Assembly (NCBI GenBank): GCA_017577925.1
Contig: PKQU01000065.1
Coordinates: 1 to 9,894 of the forward strand
DNA: 9,894 nucleotides
From: Bacillota bacterium
GTDB lineage: Bacteria > Bacillota > Bacilli > Calditerricolales > Calditerricolaceae
Direction: 5' to 3'
Shown: in pieces, positions 5,011 through 9,894 of the stretch
How positions within the stretch are numbered: the stretch's first letter is position 1
Layout: each line of letters starts with the position of its first letter
Made by a program: the position numbers and the translations under genes
Notes under the pieces: generated by a model
What the model was told of the DNA's origin: nothing
The model's input: only the letters and a program-made list of their open reading frames with translations
Database searches by the model: none

Positions 5011-5859
5011 GTGAGCAAAGTCACGCGTTTTCCGGACAGCCCGCTAACCGAAAAAGAATGGGAGCAGTTGGACGCCACCGTGATCAACGCCGCACGCAAC
5101 CAGCTGGTCGGCCGCCGTTTCATCCCCCTGTACGGCCCGCTCGGACAGGGGATCCAGAGCGTGGCCAACGACATCTACGAGGTGACGCCCACAGGCGGCA
5201 TCGACTTGCGGGGCGAAACGTCGCAGCTCACCACCCCGGTCCGGCGGGTTCACTTGACGATCCCCATGCTCTACCAGGATTTCATCCTGTACTGGCGCGA
5301 CGTGGAACAGGCGCGCACCTTGGACATCCCTCTCGATTTCAGCGCCGCGGCCAATGCCGCCACCCAATGCGCCCTGCTGGAGGACGACCTCATCTTCAAC
5401 GGGAACGAGCAGTTTGACCTTCCCGGCCTCATGACGGTCAAAGGGCGCCTGACCCACATTCGCCGCGACTGGATGGAAGCGGGCAACGCCTTTGCCGACA
5501 TCGTCGAGGCGCGGAACAAGCTGCTGCAACACGGCCATGCCGGTCCGTATGCCCTGGTGGTCTCGCCGGACCTCTATGCGCTGCTCCATCGCGTGCATCC
5601 CGGCACCCACGTGCTGGAGATCGAGCACATCCGGGAACTCGTCACCGCCGGCGTGTACCAAACCCCGGTCATCCGCGGCAGAGCGGGCGTCCTCGTCTCC
5701 ACCGGCCAGCACAACCTGGACCTGGCCGTGGCCGAGGACCTCGACACGGCGTTTCTCGAGACGGAAAACATGAACTACCTGTTCCGCGTCTACGAGTGTG
5801 TTGTCCTGCGCATCAAACAGCCCAAGGCCATTTGCACGCTGGAGGATCCCGACGCGTAA
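5011..5859 (+). CDS. enc: Family 1 encapsulin shell protein (IMEF type)
   Basis: A 282-residue shell protein with the HK97 phage capsid fold that self-assembles into a closed nanocompartment. It closely resembles, as I recall that sequence, the Quasibacillus thermotolerans encapsulin along its whole length: FPDSPLTEKEW near the start, QLVGRRFIPLYGPLGQG, TIPMLYQDFILYWRD, DIPLDFSAAANA, then LPGLMTVKGRLTH, AFADIVEARNKLL, HVLEIEHIRELVTAGV and the end VVLRIKQPKAICTLEDP. Its length fits that protein, which forms an unusually large T=4 shell of 240 subunits; the same size here is inference. The N-terminal helix region forms the binding site for cargo tails such as the TVGSLIGR of the upstream gene. 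Translation starts at GTG with a full ribosome site. It is second in a two-gene operon and ends at a long hairpin shared with the converging importer genes. Confidence 0.95.
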   Translation: MSKVTRFPDSPLTEKEWEQLDATVINAARNQLVGRRFIPLYGPLGQGIQSVANDIYEVTPTGGIDLRGETSQLTTPVRRVHLTIPMLYQDFILYWRDVEQARTLDIPLDFSAAANAATQCALLEDDLIFNGNEQFDLPGLMTVKGRLTHIRRDWMEAGNAFADIVEARNKLLQHGHAGPYALVVSPDLYALLHRVHPGTHVLEIEHIRELVTAGVYQTPVIRGRAGVLVSTGQHNLDLAVAEDLDTAFLETENMNYLFRVYECVVLRIKQPKAICTLEDPDA

Positions 5860-5879
5860 GGGGGTGTCTCATCCCGCAC

Positions 5880-5937
5880 ATAACAGCAGCCAGCGCGCTC
5901 CCCTTTCCTCTGCGCGCTGGCTGCAACCCTGTTATTT
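5880..5937. terminator. Long shared hairpin between encapsulin and the siderophore importer
   Basis: GCAGCCAGCGCGC (5886-5898) pairs perfectly over 13 bp with its complement at 5912-5924 around a 13-base loop. ATAACA (5880-5885) and TGTTAT (5930-5935) extend the stem by 6 bp after a 5-base bulge. T-runs are weak on both sides. It ends the encapsulin operon, and its right arm overlaps the TAA stop (5932-5934) of the converging binding-protein gene. Confidence 0.75.
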
Positions 5938-6924
5938 CACCGCATTCGCCACCTGCCGGATCATCTCCTCAACGGAGATGAGCCCCCCGCCGGAAAGGTA
6001 CCAGTAATTCGCGTCAAGATACACGATGTTCCCTTCCTTGTACGCGTTCGTCATCTTCACGAGCTCGTTATCAAGGGTCTGCTGGGCAGAGGCCACCCCT
6101 TCCCCTCCGACAACGGCTCCCCGATCAATCACGAACAGATAATCCGGATTTTTTTCGGCTAAATACTCAAAAGAGACATTCATTCCGTGCGTCGAGACCT
6201 CAATGTTCGGGTCGACAGGAGCAAAGCCGAACACGTCGTACAGGAGGCCAAAGCGCGAACCCGGACCAAACGCGCTAATGCTTTTGTCATTGACCAGAAT
6301 CACCAGGGCATTTTTCCGTTCAATGGCCGTTACCTTTGTGCGCAGATCGGCGATCATGCGGTCGATCTTTTCCAGCTCTTTCTCCACTTCTGCTTCCTTG
6401 CCAAAGATCTTGCCCAACGTGCGCATATTTTCTTTGAAAGAATCGACATACCGCGACGTGTCCACCGCCATATAGAGGGTCGGTCCCAGCTTGCTCAACT
6501 CCTCATACGCTTCCTGCTGCCGACTGGAAATGATGATCAGGTCGGGGGCGATGTCACTGATTTTTTCAAAATCCGGTTCCTTCAGGCTTCCCACGTTCAC
6601 ATATTTCGCGTCTTTGTATTTTTCCAAATAGCTCGGGATGTTCGCCTGCGGGACCCCTGTCACCTCAATCCCCAATTTCTCCAGCGAATCCAAGACCCCA
6701 AAGTCGAACACCACGACCTTTTGCGGGTTTTTCTTGACCTTCGTTTCCCCTAATGGATGGCGAATCACCATCTCTTCCTGTTGACCGTTGCCGGTCTCCT
6801 TCACCGCCATACCGCTTCCTTCCCCGGTCCCATCCGCCGGAGCGGACGCCGGATTCCCTCCTCCGCACGCCGCCAGAACAATCAGCAGGAAGCATGTCAT
6901 GCAGATCCACGCAATTTTCTTCAT
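5932..6924 (-). CDS. yclQ: Siderophore-binding lipoprotein, YclQ/petrobactin type
   Basis: A 330-residue substrate-binding lipoprotein of an iron-siderophore ABC importer. A basic start (MKK), a hydrophobic stretch and the lipobox L17-A-A-C20 show export and lipid anchoring to the outer face of the membrane. A Gly/Ala/Glu-rich linker follows, then the FecB-type binding fold beginning around NPQKVVVFDFGVLDSLEKLG. Blocks such as VGSLKEPDFEKIS, SAFGPGSRFGLLYDVFG, NPDYLFVIDRG and YWYLSGGGL agree well, from memory, with B. subtilis YclQ, the petrobactin receptor. GGGAGG precedes two consecutive ATG codons (6927 and 6924); 6924 has the better seven-base spacing. It is last in the yclNOPQ-order cluster, 51 bases after the ATPase. 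Petrobactin or a related catecholate is the likely ligand, by homology only. Confidence 0.93.
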   Translation of the reverse strand: MKKIAWICMTCFLLIVLAACGGGNPASAPADGTGEGSGMAVKETGNGQQEEMVIRHPLGETKVKKNPQKVVVFDFGVLDSLEKLGIEVTGVPQANIPSYLEKYKDAKYVNVGSLKEPDFEKISDIAPDLIIISSRQQEAYEELSKLGPTLYMAVDTSRYVDSFKENMRTLGKIFGKEAEVEKELEKIDRMIADLRTKVTAIERKNALVILVNDKSISAFGPGSRFGLLYDVFGFAPVDPNIEVSTHGMNVSFEYLAEKNPDYLFVIDRGAVVGGEGVASAQQTLDNELVKMTNAYKEGNIVYLDANYWYLSGGGLISVEEMIRQVANAVK

Positions 6925-6975
6925 CATCGATCCTCCCTCTTCATGGTTTCCTGGTCCTCGCAATCACAAGCCTTA

Positions 6976-7734
6976 TCATTGGTAATAAATGCAAACCTTT
7001 TGCCGCGCGATCGTTTGAATCCGTACATCCATGTCGTAGATTTCCCGCAGCACGTCTCGACGGATCACCTCATCACAGGAACCCTGTTTCACCACCCTCC
7101 CCTTTTTCAAGGCCACGATCTCATCGGAATACCAAGAGGCAAAATTGATATCGTGCATGACGAGGACGACCGTTTTGCCGAGCTCGTCGACCATGCGCCG
7201 CAAAACCTTCATAATCTGCACAGCATGCTTCATGTCCAGGTTATTGAGGGGTTCGTCCAGCAGTACATAGTCGGTGTCTTGCGCAAGCACCATCGCAATA
7301 TACGCCCGTTGCCGCTGCCCACCACTCAGCTCGTCGAGAAACCGGTCCTGCAAGTCCGCCAATCCCATATAGGCAATCGCTTGGTCTACATGTTCCCAAT
7401 CCTCCCGATCCAGTTTCCCTTGCGAGTAGGGAAATCGGCCAAAGCTGACCAACTCCCGGACCGTAATGCGAATGCGGATATCGTTCGTCTGCCGCAGAAC
7501 GGAAAGTTTTTTTGCCAGCTCGTTGCTTTTATAGGCAGCAATCTCTTTCCCATCGATCCAGATTTCTCCCGCATCTTTTTTCAGCAGGCGGCCCATCAAC
7601 GCCATCAACGTGCTTTTTCCTGCCCCGTTTGGCCCGATCAACGAGGTAATTTTTCCTTTGCGAATCTGCAAAGACACGTCGCGAAGCACCCATTTGCCGT
7701 GATAAGCTTTGGAGACCTTCTTGATCTCTACCAT
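6976..7734 (-). CDS. yclP: Siderophore ABC importer ATPase, YclP type
   Basis: The 252-residue cytosolic ATPase that powers siderophore import. All ABC motifs are present: Walker A GPNGAGKST (34-42), Q-loop Q82, signature LSGGQ (136-140), Walker B YVLLDE (156-161) and switch H194. The sequence between matches the FepC/FhuC group, with YclP-like RQTNDIRIRITVRELVSFGRFPYS and EPLNNLDMKHAVQIM. AAGGAG stands eight bases before the ATG at 7734. The start overlaps the end of the preceding permease gene by seven bases, so the two are surely co-transcribed and probably translationally coupled. It should pair as a dimer with the two permeases encoded just upstream. Confidence 0.95.
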   Translation of the reverse strand: MVEIKKVSKAYHGKWVLRDVSLQIRKGKITSLIGPNGAGKSTLMALMGRLLKKDAGEIWIDGKEIAAYKSNELAKKLSVLRQTNDIRIRITVRELVSFGRFPYSQGKLDREDWEHVDQAIAYMGLADLQDRFLDELSGGQRQRAYIAMVLAQDTDYVLLDEPLNNLDMKHAVQIMKVLRRMVDELGKTVVLVMHDINFASWYSDEIVALKKGRVVKQGSCDEVIRRDVLREIYDMDVRIQTIARQKVCIYYQ

Positions 7735-8678
7735 ACCGTTCGCTCCTTAATGAGGAGGTACAGGAAGTAAGCCCCTCCGACAAAATTGATGATGACGCTC
7801 AACGGTGTGGCGAACGCAAACACCCTTTCCACCACCAACTGTCCCCCGACCAGCGCGATGATGCTGATCCAGATCACCCCCCAAAGCAACGCAACGTGCC
7901 GATATGTTTTGAGCACCTGATACGTCACATTCGCCACGAGCAGGCCCAAAAAGGTAATCGGTCCGACCAACGCGGTGGCAACGGAAACAAGCAGGGAGAT
8001 GATCATCAACCACCGTTTGACCACCCCGTAATAATCGAGCCCCAGATTGATCGCCTGCTCCCTCCCGAGCGCAAGGACATCCAGGTATTTCACCAGCCGT
8101 AACCCATATCCGATCAGTCCTCCCATCACGATCAAGGACAACACCAACACATCGCCGTTTACCTGATTCAGGCTGGCGAACATCCGCCCCTGCAAATTCA
8201 GGAATTCGTTGGGATCCAACAACACCTGCATAAACGTGGACAAACTGCCGAAAAACGTGCCCAATACAATGCCGATGAGGAGCAGACGGTAGAGGTCCTG
8301 CCGCTCGCGGCGAAAGAGATAGGAAGAGAGCAGCAAGGAAAAAAGCATCATCAATGTCAGGGAAAGCAAGAAATTGAGTTGTTTGTGGGCGAACGTCAAG
8401 CTTGTCGAACCGTAAATGAATATGATAATCGTTTGCAATAAAAGGTACAGCGAATCGAGGCCGATAATGCTGGGCGTCAAGATGCGGTTGTTCGTGATCG
8501 TCTGAAAGACGACCGTGGACACCCCGATCGCCACAGCGGTAAGCACCATTGCCGCCACTTTCACCAATCTCCGGGACAGGATATAGGACCAGTTGCTTCC
8601 CATCTGGCCGAAGAGAAACACAATGACCATGACGATTGCGAGAACGGCCAAGAGAACAAGTTTCGACTTAGGTTTCAT
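7728..8678 (-). CDS. yclO: Siderophore ABC importer permease, YclO type (FecCD family)
   Basis: A 316-residue polytopic inner-membrane permease of the FecCD (BtuC-like) family, one half of the transport channel. Many hydrophobic segments span its length, and the family block VFQTITNNRILTPSIIGLDS is near residues 57-76. A likely ATPase-coupling segment with LALGREQAINLGL lies in the second half, followed by VGPITFLGLLVAN. Its 5' end overlaps the preceding permease gene by 11 bases and its 3' end overlaps the ATPase gene by seven, which indicates tight coupling. The ATG at 8678 has GAGGGG about 12 bases before it, inside the preceding gene. It is the YclO member by position and sequence; the heterodimer partner is the next gene upstream. 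Confidence 0.92.
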   Translation of the reverse strand: MKPKSKLVLLAVLAIVMVIVFLFGQMGSNWSYILSRRLVKVAAMVLTAVAIGVSTVVFQTITNNRILTPSIIGLDSLYLLLQTIIIFIYGSTSLTFAHKQLNFLLSLTLMMLFSLLLSSYLFRRERQDLYRLLLIGIVLGTFFGSLSTFMQVLLDPNEFLNLQGRMFASLNQVNGDVLVLSLIVMGGLIGYGLRLVKYLDVLALGREQAINLGLDYYGVVKRWLMIISLLVSVATALVGPITFLGLLVANVTYQVLKTYRHVALLWGVIWISIIALVGGQLVVERVFAFATPLSVIINFVGGAYFLYLLIKERTVW

Positions 8679-9624
8679 ATGCCTTCGGGCCCCTCACCAA
8701 CAGATACAGAAAAATTCCCGATCCGATTACGCCCACGGTCAACCCGATGGGAATTTCATAGGGATAAATGACCAAGCGCCCGAAAATGTCGCACACCAGC
8801 ACGAACATCGCTCCCAGCCAAGCGGTAAGCGGGAGGTTTTTGCGCAGGTTGTCCCCGCGCAGCAGCGTCACAAAATTTGGTATAATAAGGCTGAGAAAGG
8901 GAATTTTCCCTACGGTTAGAATCACGATGGAAGAAAGAAGGGAAACAATGACCAATCCCATGTTCACCACATGTTTGTATTTCAGTCCGAGACTTACGGC
9001 AAACGTTTCACCCATCCCCGCAAGGGTAAAACGTTGGGCATAGAGATACGCGACGATGACCAGGGGAACGCTGAGGTACAACAGCTCATACCTTCCCTTC
9101 ATAATCAGGGAGAAATTTCCCTGTAACCACGCGGAAATATTTTGAATGAGGTCATATTTATACGCAAGAAATGTGGTAAACGCGCCGATCAGATTGCCGA
9201 ACATGAGCCCAACAAGCGGAACAAAGACGGCGTCCTTGTATTTCACGCGATTCAAAATAGTCATAAACCCATAGGTACCGGCCAGCGCGAAGCCAAAGGC
9301 CATCAACATTTTCTGCATCGTGCTCGCCTGCGGAAAAAGCAGGATGGCTACCAAAATGCCCAAACGGGCGGCATCTTCCGTTCCCGCAGTGGTCGGCGAA
9401 GCGAATTTGTTCCGTGCGATCTGTTGCATAATCAAGCCGGCAATGCTCAAGCTGGCTCCCGCCAGCACGATGCTTAGGACACGCGGAATGCGGCTCAACA
9501 ACAGAAGCTTCGCCTTGTCCTCCTGAAGCGAAAAAAGATCGAGGGGAGAAACCTCTTGTACGCCGATGAACAGGGAAAGAAAACCGATGACGACCAGCAG
9601 CAGCCACAAAAGCATCTGTTTCAT
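8668..9624 (-). CDS. yclN: Siderophore ABC importer permease, YclN type (FecCD family)
   Basis: A 318-residue FecCD-family membrane permease, the second half of the siderophore channel. The family hallmark is at residues 44-88: SRIPRVLSIVLAGASLSIAG, then QQIARNKFASPTTAGTEDAARLG, typical of the YclN branch. A coupling-type segment GMGETFAVSLGL and the block KIPFLSLIIPNFVTLLRGDNLRKNLP lie in the second half. The ATG at 9624 is preferred because a GGGGGA ribosome site stands about eight bases upstream; a GTG at 9639 would add five residues. The gap to the upstream unrecognised gene is only 30 bases and holds no promoter or Fur-type box, so the importer operon may start with that gene or further out. 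Confidence 0.92.
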   Translation of the reverse strand: MKQMLLWLLLVVIGFLSLFIGVQEVSPLDLFSLQEDKAKLLLLSRIPRVLSIVLAGASLSIAGLIMQQIARNKFASPTTAGTEDAARLGILVAILLFPQASTMQKMLMAFGFALAGTYGFMTILNRVKYKDAVFVPLVGLMFGNLIGAFTTFLAYKYDLIQNISAWLQGNFSLIMKGRYELLYLSVPLVIVAYLYAQRFTLAGMGETFAVSLGLKYKHVVNMGLVIVSLLSSIVILTVGKIPFLSLIIPNFVTLLRGDNLRKNLPLTAWLGAMFVLVCDIFGRLVIYPYEIPIGLTVGVIGSGIFLYLLVRGPKAYET

Positions 9625-9654
9625 GCATCGTTCCCCCACCGCGAAATCCGCCCT

Positions 9655-9888
9655 TTACGCAATGCGCAAGGTGGTCTGAAGCGCCTCCATGTCCCGCACG
9701 GCCAGGCGAACATTCTCGAGGCCGATGTCATTGACGAGGTTTTTCACCTCTTGACGGAAGAGAAACGAATCGTTCCCCTCGTTCACCTCGAGGACGCGAC
9801 GCAGGTAGGTCAGCCGCTGCTTCAACAGCTCCTCGCGGGCCACCGGGTTGCGCAGGTCTTTGACCCGCTTGTGCGTCGGCTGCACCAT
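9655..9888 (-). CDS. Unrecognised small helical protein (start may lie outside the window)
   Basis: I do not recognise the family. From an ATG at 9888 the product has 77 residues, is rich in Arg, Leu, Glu and Val, and looks fully helical (KQRLTYLRRVLEVNE, FLFRQEVKNLVNDIG, NVRLAVRDMEALQ). It has no Cys, no signal peptide and no membrane segment. The frame stays open to the window edge, so a longer protein cannot be excluded and no ribosome site can be judged. It ends 30 bases before the first importer gene on the same strand. Its GC content is like the chromosome on the left and higher than that of the importer, so it may be an older neighbour and not a functional part of the importer operon. 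Confidence 0.5.
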   Translation of the reverse strand: MVQPTHKRVKDLRNPVAREELLKQRLTYLRRVLEVNEGNDSFLFRQEVKNLVNDIGLENVRLAVRDMEALQTTLRIA

Positions 9889-9894
9889 CAGGCT

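Noticed and set aside
5044..5712. A 222-codon open frame on the - strand opposite the encapsulin gene
   Set aside because: It lies wholly inside the encapsulin gene, its product is low in family-like features, and it is explained by high GC at third codon positions.
6757..7770. A 337-codon open frame on the + strand opposite the yclP and yclQ genes
   Set aside because: It is antisense to two clearly recognised importer genes, has no ribosome site and resembles no protein family.

Overview
The window looks like chromosome of a spore-forming, probably thermophilic member of the Bacillota (Bacillales-like). The grounds are strong AAGGAG/GGAGG-type ribosome sites, two YjcZ-type sporulation microproteins, a YclNOPQ-type siderophore importer, and an encapsulin/IMEF pair that resembles the Quasibacillus thermotolerans iron-storage system. 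This placement is inference; no rRNA or other taxonomic marker is present.

Layout. Positions 1-1035 (+) hold the 3' part of an isocitrate/isopropylmalate dehydrogenase family gene that starts before the window and ends at a strong bidirectional hairpin. From about 2744 down to 1166 (-) lies a run of four small genes: a zinc-ribbon-like protein, a VanZ-like membrane protein, a YgiT-type zinc-finger protein with a helical extension, and a DUF309 protein. Two microproteins of 33 and 27 residues (2853-2954 - and 3129-3212 +) are transcribed divergently, each followed by its own terminator. A trypsin-like (HtrA-type) protease with no PDZ domain and no membrane anchor follows at 3390-4097 (+).

The centre of interest is 4263-5859 (+). 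A sigma-A-like promoter, preceded by a Fur-box-like dyad, leads into a gene for an IMEF-type ferritin-like cargo protein ending in TVGSLIGR, the type of tail that loads cargo into encapsulins. Forty-eight bases on is a family 1 encapsulin shell gene. Together they should build an iron-mineralising protein nanocompartment.

Converging on it from the right, across a shared 13-bp hairpin, is a complete four-gene siderophore importer on the - strand (9624 to 5932): permease, permease, ATPase and binding lipoprotein, in the order of Bacillus yclNOPQ (petrobactin uptake). Iron acquisition and iron storage genes therefore sit side by side. The importer is visibly lower in GC than its flanks. Upstream of it, at the window edge, is a small unrecognised helical protein gene only 30 bases away, so the importer's own promoter is probably outside the window.

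The biological reading is that the importer brings in ferri-siderophore, and surplus cytosolic iron is oxidised and stored by the IMEF cargo inside the encapsulin shell. The pair is a known class of system; the local arrangement with the importer, the Fur-like site and the anchorless protease is what deserves checking.
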